A DNA stretch of 64,000 nt from Bombardia bombarda (GCA_030512295.1 JAULSR010000003.1:1550001-1614000), one strand, 5' to 3'; counted from the first letter of the stretch, positions 44,700 through 57,411 are shown. Program-made: numbers and translations. The notes: a model not told the origin generated them from the letters alone.

Positions 44700-45090
44700 G
44701 GCGAGGGTGTTGAAGGGATTCAGGGGTATGCCGTATTATGGTCATGCACCAGTGCCACCGGTTGACAGCCACGTTAACAAGCATGTGCCATGGTACCAAA
44801 CATAAACAATGGAGGCACTTACCAACCAACCCCTGACTCTTAAAGTTTTCTCCCGGCTCCTCGCCATGTGTTCGAGTCCATCATCACATAATCAAGCGCG
44901 TGCTATCTAACAAGGTAAGGTGCAATGGCGCCCAGGCCCATCTCCACTATTGTCCCCGGTCATCGTCGGCAATGGCTAAACACGGGAGTGGTGGCGTCTT
45001 GACATGCCCTTCTGCCAATGCTGAGCACGATGTACTGGCTCATGAAAACAGACATGATGCTGCTGCTGCTGCCGCCTTGATACCGCCAAG
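44700..45090. other. Intergenic
   Basis: Short gap between two rightward genes. No ORF with coding character; presumably the promoter of the glycosyltransferase. Confidence 0.5.
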
Positions 45091-46839
45091 ATGCTGTCGC
45101 GGACCTCTCTTTGTGTGTTCTCATTCTCGGCAATCGTCCTGGTCACTCTTCTCCTCACCTGGAGACGTTTGGGCAACAGCTGGGCGACGTTCAGCGAGCC
45201 TTATTACCACAGAGATGCCTACAAGAGCCAACAGACCCTGCAGGGTGCCGGCAGTCATGGAGGTCAACCGATGGGCAACAAGTCCTACAGCTCACACCCC
45301 AAGTCACCCCAGGGACATCCCGACATAAAGCTAAACTCGATCTGTAACAACTTCCCAGACACGAGCAACATCCTGCTGGTGATGAAGACGGGCGCATCCG
45401 AATCATTCGAGAAGATCCCGACCCAGCTCCTAACCTTGCTCAAATGTCTCCCCGACTACCTCATCTTCAGCGACATGGACCAGAACATTGCCGGCCACCC
45501 CATCCATGACAGCCTCTCGACCGTCCTGCCCAAAGTGAAGGAAGGAAACATCGACTTTGACATCTACAACAACCAAAAGGCGTGTGTCGTCGACCAAGCG
45601 AGCTGCAACAAGATGGGCGACTCTGCCACCGACGCTTGGATCCTGGACAAGTACAAAAACATACACATGGCGGAGAGGGCCTACGCCATGAAGCCTGGCT
45701 ACGACTGGTATCTGTTTGCGGACGCGGACACCTACGTCGTGTGGCCCAACGTGGCGGAGTGGTTGAAGACGTTGCACCCGAGCGAGAGACACTTTCTTGG
45801 GAGCCTTAATCTCATCAACGATGTCTGGTTCGCGCACGGGGGTTCGGGGTATGTGCTGAGCAGGGGCATGATGGACGACTTTGTTGGGCGGAATCCCGGG
45901 ATCGCGAATCGGTGGGACGAGGTGGCTAAGGAGGAGTGTTGTGGGGATTTTATGTTTTCCAAGGCGGTTAGGGAGACGTCGATGAAGAATGTTTCGCAGG
46001 CTGTGAGTGTGTTGGTTATTTTGTTGACTGCCCCCCCTTTTTACTTGTTTGGATCACGAAACCCGCCAACCGCCGCTTCTCTCCCTTGCAAAAAAAGAGC
46101 AGCAACAACCATCATTTCAAATACTAACCACCAACTCTTCCATCCAGTGGCCCACAATCAACGGCCAAAAACCATCCACCATCCCCTACGGCCCCTCCCA
46201 CTGGTGCCACCCCATCGCGACAATGCACCACATGAACAGCGAGGACATATCCACCTTTTGGGACTTTGAGCGCCGCTGGTACTCTTCCCCTTCCTCGTCC
46301 CCCTCCTCCTCCCTTTCTTCCCCACCCTTACCACCACCGCCTTTCAAACCCCCCAGCACCCACCGCCCCCTCCTTATCCGCGACCTCTACCTCCACTTCT
46401 TCGCCCCGCTGCTCCAGCCCCAGCGCACGGCCTGGGACAACCTCTCCGACGAAATCTTCTACCTCGACATGGACAACACCACCCACCCCGCGAGGGAGTG
46501 GGACAAGAAGCTGCTCGAGCGCGCCAAGCCGAGGAATAGGCTGAATGAGTACGAGAAGACGGCGCACAGGTCGGCGGAGGACTGCGCGGCCGCGTGCAGG
46601 AGCGTGAGCTATCGCGAGTGCTTCCAGTGGAGGTTTAGGAGGGGGCAGTGTGGGTTTGGGACGGCGTTTGTGTTGGGGGAGCCGGTTGTGGCTGTTGGGG
46701 AGGGTGGAGGTGGGGATGGGGAAGAAAAGGGGGAGGGGAGGGGGAGCTGGTGGTGGTTAGTGGATGGGATGTGGAGAGGATTCAGGCGTGGGTTGAGTAT
46801 CAGGGGGAGTGTGAGAGGGTGCTTTGGCCCGAGATTTGA
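45091..46839 (+). CDS. GT31-type glycosyltransferase (DUF604-like) with PAN/apple-like module, one frame break
   Basis: Type II Golgi-type protein: an N-terminal anchor (VFSFSAIVLVTLLLTW), a stem, then a fringe-like catalytic domain with ILLVMKTGASESFEKIPTQL, FSDMDQ, YDWYLFADADTYVVWPN (DxD metal site) and VWFAHGGSGYVLSRG, plus CCGDFMFSKA. Exons are 45091-46002 and 46148-46839; the second opens WPTINGQKPSTIPYG. An unusual Ser/Pro insert (SPSSSPSSSLSSPPLPPPPF) follows FERRWY. A Cys-rich segment (SAEDCAAACRSVSYRECFQW) resembles a PAN/apple module. The expected C-terminus (SGWDVERIQAWVEYQGECER) is in another frame. One base appears lost in the G-rich stretch about 46690-46745; otherwise translation runs on to the stop ending at 46873. 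Likely adds hexose to glycoproteins or glycolipids; exact linkage unknown. Confidence 0.83.
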
Positions 46840-47404
46840 ATTGGTTTGGAGAGGGTTGGAGGTTGGGGGTTAGGTTGAGTCGGGGGCTAAAAGGGGAGCA
46901 GGGGTCTCAGGGGACTGACTGGCTGGGTAGTGGAGACTTTTCGAAGTTGATTTCGGATGTCTTTTTTTTTTTTCTCCTTTTTTTTTTCTTTTTTAATGGA
47001 TGCTGTGACAACATGGGAGGCTGTTCTACCTATGAGATAACAGTCGGCCCAGAAAAAGCCTGCGAGTGCGGGTGATTGTTTACGTCTGTTAAGGGTTGGG
47101 GGGGGGGGGGGGGGGTTAGATGTTATGCCTGTTTGGTTGGTTGCCCGAGGGATGTACTAGGATTGAAACGCTTTAGGGGATGACTGAGGTCACGGGAAGT
47201 AATCATTGCGACATCACAACATTAGAAGAGTATCGAATGCATAAGTTTGTACAGTGACAGAAAGGCATCATTTGATGTTCTTCTGTCAAGGTCGAGGATA
47301 CATCGTGACCCGTTTTTGACAGGCTTACTTAGACATGTCCAAGTCCAACAGTTCTTCATAAAGAAGGCACAAGATGTCCTCCACGCCATACCCAGATATA
47401 AAAC
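46840..47404. other. Convergent intergenic region with long homopolymers
   Basis: Contains T-rich runs (about 46963-46995) and a run of 18 G (47098-47115). No gene. Confidence 0.6.
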
Positions 47405-48754
47405 CTAGATATAAGCCATCAAGCTAGGCAGCACCTTCGTATAGGCAGTGCTGCTGGGAGGCTCCATGCCGTAGATGTAGTCACCCCACCAGGGGCCCCC
47501 TCCCCACCAGAGCCAGCCGGTCCAGACATCCGAGTTGCTTTGCATGTACGAGAGCATGCCGGTCAGGGCGCTGATGCACTGGGCGTTGGCGCCGCCGGCG
47601 GTCTCACCCAGGATGGCCTTCTTGCCGTTGGTCTTGAGCCACTGGGTCGCCTCGCGGATGCGCTCCTGCCCGATGGTGGACGAGACGCAGGCGGTCGAGG
47701 TGCCGGAGCCGTCCGTGTCGAGGTACTGGTGCATCTCGTAGATGATCTTGTCGTTAGGGTCCTTGAGGTTGAGGAGGGAGGCGCCGTTGCCGCTGGAGAT
47801 CTTTTGGGGGCCCGGGTATGTTAGTATGTACCTATGGAAGCGGGAAAAGGGTGGATAAAAAGGGGGCAAAACAAACCCAGGTCCATGCACCGCTCCAAGA
47901 GTTGCCCTCGACGAGAATATACTGCGAGGTCGCACCGGCGGCACGGATGCCGTCAATGGCGGCTTGGTTGAGTTGAACGACGAGGTTCTGGTCCATGTCG
48001 TGGTACTCGTTGTTGGTGTCAAAGATGACCTTGCTGTTGGAGGCAAACAGCTTGGCTGTGGTCGTCCACCACGCTTTGAAGCCGGTGGGGTCGGTGATGA
48101 CCTTGTCATAGTAGCGGCCTAATGTTTCGACGTGTTAGCAAATCCAATGCTTGACTCTTGATGTATCTTGCTCTCAATATTACTTGCCAAAGTTGTGGGG
48201 ATCCACTACCGCATATGCCCCCTTGCTCGTGACGTAGTTGACGATCTGGAATATTCCAATTTGTCAGTTTCCAGTCTCAGTCACTGATAGTCTCGCTGTC
48301 AATTGTCTTACGTCTTCCAGGCCCTGGGAATAGGTCCGGTTCACGGTGCCGCTCATTGTAGTTGGAACGAGGCGCTCCCTAGAACCAATGTCAGTTACAG
48401 GCACCTGCTGTCACGTCCAATAAGACTGCTCGCTTACATCATGAAGGGAATTCGGAAGGTGTTGAATCCCTTACCAACCAGCGTCTATTGTAATCAGTAT
48501 GTAACTCTATATTCGAGTACAGACCCAGGCATCTCGAAGCGTACATCAATGGTAGAGTGCACCGGCCATGTGTAGTGCTTTCCCAGCTGGCCAGGCAAGT
48601 CCTTGTTTCCGAACTCAGCTCCAGACTCATTGATGCCAACAAACTGGAACTTGCTCGCTCTCTTGCTGGTCTTAGTTGGTGAATCGCTAGTGGCCGGGGC
48701 CGCAAGGGCAGTGCCGACGGCGACGGCGCCGACGATAATATCGAGGAACCGCAT
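47405..48754 (-). CDS. Secreted GH5 endoglucanase-like enzyme, one frame inconsistency
   Basis: Six exons (48754-48545, 48484-48438, 48378-48312, 48246-48188, 48118-47877, 47800-47405). Signal peptide MRFLDIIVGAVAVGTALAAP. GH5 landmarks: FVGINESGAEFGN, GKGFNTFRIPFMMERLVP, AYAVVDPHNFGRYYD, the acid/base Glu in FDTNNEYHDMD, IRAAGATSQYILVEGNSW, the nucleophile Glu in AILGETAGG, and WTGWLWWGGGPWWGDY. It cleaves beta-1,4-glucan and probably acts outside the cell on plant wall. It lacks a CBM1 module. The intron after exon 4 has a GC donor (TTTG|GCAAGT). Exon 4 is one base too long: ATCGTCCAAC where ATCGTCAAC (IVN) would fit, at 48240-48241. One extra base therefore shifts the frame unless I have mis-set the exon 3/4 junction. 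Confidence 0.85.
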
Positions 48755-51522
48755 ATTGTCAAATCTGGAGCAGGATTGATTCACAAAATCCCAATTGCTG
48801 CGTAGATTCTGAGGCAGCAGTCGAGACGTGCCCTTCAATTCTTATATCCCCTTTCTTCTCTCTATCTCTATAATGGCCTCAATGTCTCTCATGCCCTGAG
48901 GTCATCAACATGACACGACGAAGCGGAATTGCTTGCTCCGCTCTCGAGACAGGGGGATAGAGTGAGCCTTCATTTACGCAATGACATAACTGACGGCCCT
49001 TGCCGGGACTTTTGGAGCCTCAGATTCAGGCAACTTGGCGAGTAGACCCGGCCGAGCCAATCCGGTTGAGTTGTGGGGTAAGGCGATGCAATGCATTCGG
49101 CCGTTCTCTTTTGATATATTGCTGGTGAGGGGAGCGGGCGGCAGCTAGTAGACTAATGTGTACCTACATTTCCTTCTTTTGATTCCATGTTACATGCACT
49201 CTGTACTGTTTGCTTATTCATCGAATTCAAATATTTGTTTAAAGAAGCGCGCTACTTGCCAGTGAGACAAGTTGTTAGTTCCTGCAGTAGACACATACGC
49301 ACTCATATATCGCTAGGGATACTAAGTAGCAGAGCTAAGGCAACTGTTGATTGCTCTGAAGTCAGCTACTGAATACTGGGATCCAATGTCACTCTCCAAC
49401 AGCCGGCATCCGGCAGCCGCAGCAAATCCTCTGTGCATGCCGACTACATTGAAACATCTGGGGTTCTGTGGGGTCAAATGGCTTTCCCTCGCCAACCGGA
49501 GAGGCCCCTTCCGCCCCCCATCAGCCGAGAACCTGGACCGGCTGTCATACATGGCAGCAACTCATACTCCTGAGTAAAACACGTGATGCTGTACGAGTTA
49601 TTTTACGTCTCCATAAGGTAATCAACAGCTGATAATTATCTTATTCTGGCAGCTCATGATTAATACATCACCTTTCCCCCGCCAGTGACTTGAAAAGATC
49701 GTAGTCTAGATAGTCTCATGAGATCCAATGGCAATGAATTCTGGCCATTAAGTAATGTTAAACTCCATTCTGAAGAACTGCTAATTACCATTTGCAGAGA
49801 GACCAAGATACTTACCTACCTACCTAGATAGTACATCAGCAAAGAGTTGAATGAGGTCGTTATGTGCAGAGCCTCAGTTCACCTGTGCACGAACGATAAT
49901 CATGTAGTTAGTGCCTGACTCTTGTCTTCCTTAGTTGTGGCCGCCAGAATGCCACTGGCAGTGTTGTTTGTGTACCGGGATAGTACCGCGCAGTTGTATT
50001 CGCCACTTTCGCTCTCGCTTTCTGACGGTTCAGAGTACTACCTGATGAAGCTCGGAAATATTGTTAAAAGTTTATGATTCTTCATCTTATCGTACAACTA
50101 CCTGTCCAGGTGCCGAAATTCTATCCGTTATTCTGGCCCAACCGACTCATGCGAACTTTCCTTCATCAAGTATGATCATCCGTGATCGAAGAGCAACCCC
50201 GATCAAACAGCTCGGAACGATCAAGACTATTATTCGCCGATAAGAACCTTTGACGTGTCTTTTTCCTTCCCGTCGGAATGTGGCGTGCAGGTTGTACATG
50301 CATGCGTGACCTGAGGTGATTGGATGCCTCGAGCTTGCTTGCCTGCGTTGCTGCTGGTTCGCGGCCTACTTCTCCGCCACCCCGGTGCGGACACATTATA
50401 CGCATACGTTTGGGTTTGGTGGGTAGGTACTTTTGTAGAAGAGAAGCTCTGTGTAGATCACGGCTAGGCTTCCGTACCTTGCGTCGTTTCGGCTGCAGAC
50501 CGAGCCTCATTGTAGTGCTATTCTTATGTATATAACCTCCCCCGTCCCACCTGATCGACAGGTGATACCCCTGTTTTCAACCACTTAGACGCCCAACGCG
50601 AAAGTCTTGGCCAAACAATTTGTCAATCTTTTGCCACACGCTTCCAAATTTCGCGATTAACGGAAAGAAGTTCTGTCTTTGAATATGTGCATTGTACCCA
50701 GGGCTCACGTGGCGAAATTCAACGTTCCGATTTCGGCGCGGAATAGACGCAGCACTGAACGTATCCAGACTGCAAAGTGCAGTGTGCCTTGAGAAATTTT
50801 GATTGGAAGGCAGCTGGAATGGTGAATATTAGCTGAGAACAGAGCCAAAGGGTAAGTATAGGTGTGGCTGTCTGACAGGCTTTCGACAAAATCCCATCTT
50901 GGTTTGGTACATGAAAATAGCTTTATCAGTTTCGACTCCCCCTTTGCCTCCTATCATTTGATTCAAGTTTTTAATCCGACTTTAGGTCTTTCAAACAGCT
51001 GATTAATTCACACTTCGAATTTTAGGGGGGTCTGTGTTGGGAGACGCGTGGACCCCCAAAGTACCTCCTGGCGACATGTGCACCCCTTTTGTGGGGCTCG
51101 GTTTGTTGACACTTAGCTGTACTTCGTACTGGAATGGTGGCTTTTGTCAAAGAACTCCATATTACGTATGCACGCTCAGTTGCATAGCATCAAGTTATGT
51201 GCAACGTTCGCCGAAAAAGTCATGAGCTCAATATCTGTCAGTCGATATGTAAGCAAAACGTTGTCAAACTAAGATTTGTGCAACACGTAGATGACGAGGC
51301 ATAGGATGAACGCGCGTGTAGCTATATCTTATCAAATTCTACGAGATATCAGTTGCATTTTGCACAGGTTTGAGAAACTTAGTCTCATTCCAACAATAAA
51401 TCAATGTCTCGGATTCTGTTCAGTACACTTATCCGTACTCACATGAAGCACGATTATTTGAACGTTGTGTCTAGTCAAATCCATATCTGGCTTATATTTT
51501 CGATCTTTTCCACGAATTAATC
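48755..51522. other. 2.8-kb gene-free region
   Basis: The left part is the presumed promoter of the GH5 gene. The rest is AT-rich with many stops in all frames. CCTACCTACCTAG occurs near 49817. I see no gene, RNA or recognisable transposon. Confidence 0.5.
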
Positions 51523-53188
51523 ATGCTGACCCCTTTACTAACCGCCCTCCTCATAGCATCAACAACGGCATTGCTGTTCTTCCATCGGACCGTCAGGCAA
51601 ACTGTAAACAAGAACTCGGACTTGGACCGCATCAATCATCTATCAGATGACCTTCGAAGAAATCTCAAAGACCGCCACGAAGTTGCAGAGATCCTGTTAA
51701 ATCTGGTAGAGGAAGATGGTGCTGGAGCTTGGCCGCCGAAAGCTGATCATGATTCTTGGCCCGCCGCCCTGTAACCATACAAGGACATCTACCTCGAGCT
51801 CAGCCCTATCTTTTCTGTTACCAATCCACCATTGGAGGATACTATCAACAATAAGCGACGTTTTCGCTACCGGCAGACCATGCGAAGGCTGCTCGCTGCT
51901 CGTATCAACGTGAATCTAGTGAAGGAAATATTAGCCGCACGCGAAGGAGGGAATATCCATGCATTACCGCAGGATGCCTATAACGGATTTTATTCCTGTA
52001 TTGCCAACCTGAGGCATGCGTATAGGTACCGTACCCCCGTTTCTTCCTCGTATGCTTGCTTGTCGTGCATCAGATATCGTGTTGACATGGGCTTTGCTTG
52101 TATAGGTGGGCTATGAACCCTGTTGTCAAGGTTGCACAACAAGAGGCCACTGTTGACCTCCCGCCTGAACTCGACGCCCCATGGCCCTTTCTGCAGCGAA
52201 GATTTGGTGTCACTGCAGACAGCGGCAATATTATGGCAAATATTATTCAACCTTTTGATGAAAAGGGGGACCGGGTGTACAAGATCAATGTCAGTCTGTC
52301 TGATCCAATCCAAGAGACAGAAGACGCTTTTTGCCGCTTATTCGTCCGAATGGAAAGCATAGCGCTTCCTATTTATTACACCATGGTGTGCGCCATCATC
52401 TCGTTTGAGAATGGTGATAAAACTTCGGTCCTGAAGCACGTTAAAAGTATTGGTCAGCAGGCGCGGAGGGTATTCCACATCTTCTATGACAACCTACACG
52501 ACGGGCGCGTGGTTCGAGCCGTGTGGATGAGTTACGTACCAGGGTTTATGGCATGGGGTGCCGGGCGTGTTGAGCGTGTTGACGATAGAAATAGCGAGTT
52601 CATCCAATTTGACGGCCTTTCGGGCAATCAGCTGTTGTTGTTCCAGGCAATGGATGCGTTCCTCAGTATGGAGCATTATCTCAGTCCTGAGAACATGGTA
52701 CGGTGCATCCCGCAGCGACAAAGAGATCTGTGCGTTGCTCTAAAAAGGTACACACCGAGGAATAAGTTAATGCCACTGCGGGATGCTGCTGCTACTGCTG
52801 CTGTACGCAGGATGCAGAGTGACAGGCACCGTGGACAGGAAAGCGCGCCTGCGGGGGAGCTTGATAGGAGGATCGAAGCCGAATTACCGGGATTGTGAAG
52901 CAATTGAAGGTTTGTAAACCCTGTACACCACCTCTTCGTCAGACAAATCAGGGAGTCCAGATCGAGAAGATGGAAACGGATGGAATATTATGATGGGGGC
53001 TGACTGACCTGGCCTACCAGATCTTCCGATCGGCCCACCGTGTCCGCGTTATGCCATACCTGGAACAGCTTGCACCTGAGCGGCTTGCCATGACCGCCGA
53101 GAAGTCGTATCTGGGTGGCACTACCCTGAAAGAGTCCCTGGAGCCTCTGGATGATCTGATGGCTATGAGATTCAGCCAGACGGTCTAG
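51523..53188 (+). CDS. Indoleamine-2,3-dioxygenase-like protein with N-terminal anchor, interrupted
   Basis: Exons 51523-52025, 52106-52909 and 53021-53188. Fungal IDO-family landmarks are present: LVEEDGAGAWPPKADHDSWP, FRYRQTMRRLLAARI, DAYNGFYSCIANLRHAYRWA, PVVKVAQQEATVDLPPELD, WPFLQRRFGV, YKINVSLSDP, IYYTMVCAIISF, VWMSYVPGFMAWGAGR and FDGLSGNQLLLFQAMDAFL. IDO enzymes are haem proteins opening the indole ring of tryptophan. The first 20 residues (MLTPLLTALLIASTTALLFF) form an unusual membrane anchor or signal. Two lesions: TAA at 51772-51774 with good sequence on both sides (WPAAL / PYKDIYLEL), and a missing G at 52889-52891 separating EAELPG from IVKQLK. Restoring that frame leads through an AAG|GTTTGT donor into IFRSAHRVRVMPYLEQLAPE. 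Possibly a recent pseudogene. Confidence 0.75.
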
Positions 53189-55019
53189 GGGGTCGAACCA
53201 GCTGCAACCCAGAAAGAGCAAGTAAGCAACAGTAATGAGTATGGGAGAGAGATTGCGAGGAATGAAGGGGCGACACTAGTAACTTACCGGGCTTACATTG
53301 CAGCAGCCCTAAAAGGGGTAGAATGGGGACATCTACACTGCGTCTACCCAGCTGCGTCAGGTGGGACAGGTGGGACATGCCGCCAAACTGTTCCCGGGAG
53401 ACCCAAATCATGATAAGCAGTACTTATAGACCCACACGCCAGATAAAAGCTTATCAGACCTTTGTTTCGGAAACCTCATGACAAATATTACTCAGGGGGG
53501 TTGAGCTTTGGATTTCTATCTGTCTCGGAGGAATGTCGAGACAGAAAATCAGTGGCGAAAAAGGCGTGCCGGAATCGCACATTCCCGTGGTAGTTATGGC
53601 GCGAGAGTCCAGACCTGTGTCAATAGGCAAGTAGCGTGCAGTGGCCGAGAGTAATACACATGCGAGATGCTTGGCGATTATGGCCTCAGCTCCCCGGCCC
53701 CGGTCCAAAACGGAGCAAGCTCCCAAAAAGACATCGTGAAAACTATAGGAAACGCAGCAAGATGTTAGCTGTGGGTTCTTCTAGCGTTGTCGAGGGGGTT
53801 GGTGTTTGGCAAAGTGCCAAGCTCCACACTGGCGATGATCAGTGCTATTTCAACAAGGGATCTCGATCTCGAGCGGAGAAGACGCACACCGATATGGCAG
53901 CGTCCACGACCTCTAGAGAGCATAGTACATTACAGTTGACCCAGGCAGCAGCCACGGCCACAAATATTGCGAGACGCGACGCGTGGCAATCCTTGGGCCC
54001 CGTCGCCAGAGGCCACAGCCAAGGTAATGTGAACCCCGTTTGCAGGTAGGAAAGGGTCGCGGGGTCATGTGCTCTTTATTTGCCGTCATATAATGCCCGT
54101 GATAACCCTTGAAAATAATAGCCATCGTGGCAAATGTAGGCTTTGGGTTTCCCGACGATTCGGACGGTTTGTGGCGGAGGAAAAGGTGTAGTGGGTTAGG
54201 CGAAGACGAAAAATCGGGGGACCAAAAGCAAAGCAATCCGACCACTATTGGTCCAGGACCCTGGGTCGTACCTGCCTTCCCTTGCCTCAAGTGGCTGTCG
54301 GCCAATCACAGCAGCAAGACAGCGAAAAAGGCCCCAGGATAAGGGATCAGTCCACAGTGCTGGCCCTAATTCACACATGGTATTCCTCCGCTAGGGGGGA
54401 CAGTCTAGTTACTTGGTAGCAGATGGGATCCGCGAATTGCGGCCTCTGGGATGGGCATAACACAGTACTGCTCCTACTGTTTTTCGGCCATTGCCTGGGC
54501 CAGCTCCACCATTCGCCCCTTGCTTCCTCCCGGCTGCAAGTATGGACAGGAGCAGACAATGGGCTTGCACCCAAAACGATAAAGTCTGCTCGGCCATCAT
54601 TTTTGCACATAAGGTTTTCAAAGCAAACTCTCGAGTTCCAATTCCAGCCGACTTCGTCATCTTCATTTTTCCGCCGTAATCTGGCCAAGAGACGAACCCC
54701 CCCACCCCTTCAGCACCCGTCCAGTCCGATTGTCGTTCCATTCAGTCATCCTCCCCTGGCAGCCGCGAAATCTGGTCAAGATGCTTCCGCTGAGTCTGGC
54801 CCATCGACAACGGCCAAACAATGCCCACAAACGCCTACGAGAATGGTCGAGTATTGTGGCTAACAGATCAGCATCCGCTATACATTATCATGATAACTTT
54901 CCGTCCCATCCTCCTACACAATACCGCCTCGTTTGTCTAGGCTGCTGCGACAACACCCTTTCTCGTCTGCCGAAACCGCGCAGCACCTCGCCCGACTGAG
55001 ACTCGACAAGCTTCGTCTG
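53189..55019. other. Intergenic / leader of the Zn2Cys6 gene
   Basis: No domain-bearing ORF. The regulator's frame remains open back to 54933 in plausible coding sequence (ETAQHLARLRLDKLRLMEAR) preceded by CTAG, so an upstream coding exon starting around 54.8 kb is possible. I could not phase one. Confidence 0.5.
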
Positions 55020-57411
55020 ATGGAAGCAAGACTCTATCCGCCCATCCAGCCACGACCGTCCGCACTGGCGGGGAATGGGCAAGATGAAGGTCCCAGTAAG
55101 AAGGGAAAACAACCCATCCCCACCCCGAGCCCCTTGGCAGGATTACGCAAGACGGCCGCCGCTTGCGAGCCTTGTCGTTTGAAAAAGACACGAGTTAGTT
55201 GTCTTTGGCATTCCAATGTTTCGGGACCCCCCTTCCAGTTCTCGCCCTAACCATTAACTTGTTGGTAGTGTGATGGCCAGCGACCCATATGCCACCCGTG
55301 TCAACGGAAGAAGCGCGAATGCAGATACATTGCCGCACCAGGAATGTCGCGATACGCCGGCATGAGGGCTGAGGTCCAACGCCTTCAGACAGAGCTTAGT
55401 TCCCAGCAGAGCACGATGCCTGATCGGATGATGATCGCGACAGCATCGCCACCCTCGCCGCACGAGACTGATGAAGTCACGAGTCCAATGCAGCTGCATC
55501 GTTTTCCTCAAGATGGCCAGTCGACAGCTCTAGCGCAAGAGACAAAGAGTCCAAGTCGCCCAGCCCCATCCACATCACCACAACCTGCGCCTTCCAGAGT
55601 GGACGAGCTCTCCCCATATCGTACGCATACGGAATCAGCTTCCCCCGAACCTATTGACACCGTCAGCCCATTCGATTCACGCGCTGTTACCCGTTTCCTA
55701 CAGGATAGACTCGACGTTATTCAACATTCATTCGTGTACTTTGTCGACTACACCGACTTTCTCTTCTGCTCATACACACAGGCTGAGACGGACATAATGC
55801 TGGAGAACCTCACCAAGGCCCCGGTCGCTCTTAAGAAGGCGCAACTTTGCCAACTCTGTGCCATGGCCTCGGTGGGCGCCCATTTCTCTCGCGGTGGCAT
55901 CTCTACCGAACTCGAAGATTACTTCTATGACGTAGCCAAAGTGTTCTTTGACGATTGCATAGAAGAAAGTCCACCGGCTGCTCTGCGCGTATGTGCGCTT
56001 CTCGTTACCCGGAACATTGTCACCAGACCATCCGCCGCATTGGCGTACATTGAGCTCGGTCTCGGTTTGTCCCGAATGCTGGGTCTCTTTGAGCGACATT
56101 GCCCGCCCTCACTTTCAGCATTGGAATGGTTGGAGTTGAAACGTATGTGGTGGTCTCTCCTCACATGGCAGTTTTGGTTGCAAGCAACACTCGACTGGCG
56201 ACCAGAAAAAGAGTATGCTGCCGAGCCCCTTACATTTGAGGACGTGTACCTACAATCACCCATCGGAATCAACGACAGCGAGTTCTTTCAAAGAGAGATG
56301 GCAAAGATTGCAATATTAAAACAAAACATGGTGCAGATTTTATCACAAGAGGTAAGTTCGTATTAATATTGAAGGTCTCCCATCAATACCATGATGTAGC
56401 TAATAGTTACACCAATGGAAACAGGACGCGTCATTGTCGAGCTTCTCCTCCCTCAGACGATCGTTGGACGCGTGGTACGGTGCGCTCCCACCCGATGCCC
56501 AGATATCAGGCATTGCCAACTCCCCGATTCTGTCTCCTACCCGATTTAAACTCTATTATATACATTTGATGCACCTCGGTGCTCTACTCCTTCTGTTTCG
56601 CCGCCTGGTTCTGCGCTGTGGGGATACCGAAAACCATGGGTACATACCCAACGATCTAGCCTCCTGTTTGTATGACGGGCTGCAAGCAGCCCGTCATTCA
56701 GCACGCATCTGCTTGCTTCTGGAGATGGAGGGAGGCTCGGTAAGACATTACTGGATTCTGATGTTGGTTTGACCATTTACTCACTTCTTATCCTTATAAC
56801 AGGGAACACTCGTCCTGGATGCTGACTTGGAATTTGGTAATAGATTTCAGTCATACTTGGCCAGTTGCATTTTACTTCACAAGTCATTTCAGAAACTGCT
56901 TCTCGGTCGACTTGACAACGAATCGGAGAGCGACGCTGCTTTGATGCGGAAGCTTCTCGACCTTCTCGAGACATATGCAGTTATCGACCCTATTGCTCGC
57001 AATTTCCATCAGACCCTCCAGGAATACGTTGATCTCCTTCAAGAACTGACAGACGAGGCTGAGAACTTGAACTTGCTTCGTTCTCTAGGAAATGGGACTG
57101 GTAGTGGCCGCCGTGAAGAGGCTGGTGCGCCCTCGGATAATCTATACCTACTCACCTCTGTTCCAGGGAAGTCTCAGTACCACGTCGCGGCGCGTGAGGT
57201 TCTGGGCCTCGTGGGACAACCGTTTGGCGATAAACGAGTCCGGCCTGAAGGAGCAGAATTTCTCTACCGCAACACAATTATCAACCATGAAGAATGCAGC
57301 CTCGGCATCCACCGGGACTGGTTGGCCGAGTTTAACTCTAGCGAGACGGCCAAAACTATCGCTGGTGCTACTGTTAGTACTGGTAGCGACTGCCAAAGAC
57401 AGTCAGTTTAG
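55020..57411 (+). CDS. Zn2Cys6 fungal transcription factor (about 726 aa)
   Basis: Exons 55020-55193, 55269-56351, 56425-56739 and 56803-57411 all join in phase. The binuclear zinc cluster is split by intron 1: CEPCRLKKTR + CDGQRPICHPCQRKKREC gives C-X2-C-X6-C-X5-C-X2-C-X6-C, exactly the family spacing. A Ser/Pro linker is followed by a fungal-specific transcription-factor middle homology region with FVYFVDYTDFLFCSY, LCQLCAMASVGAHFS, YIELGLGLSRMLGLF, LKRMWWSLLTWQFWLQATLD and IHLMHLGALLLLFRRLVLR. Nuclear, DNA-binding; target genes unknown. It lies 1.8 kb downstream of the IDO-like gene on the same strand, but co-regulation is only a guess. The start may be further upstream, since the frame is open to 54933. 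Confidence 0.9.
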
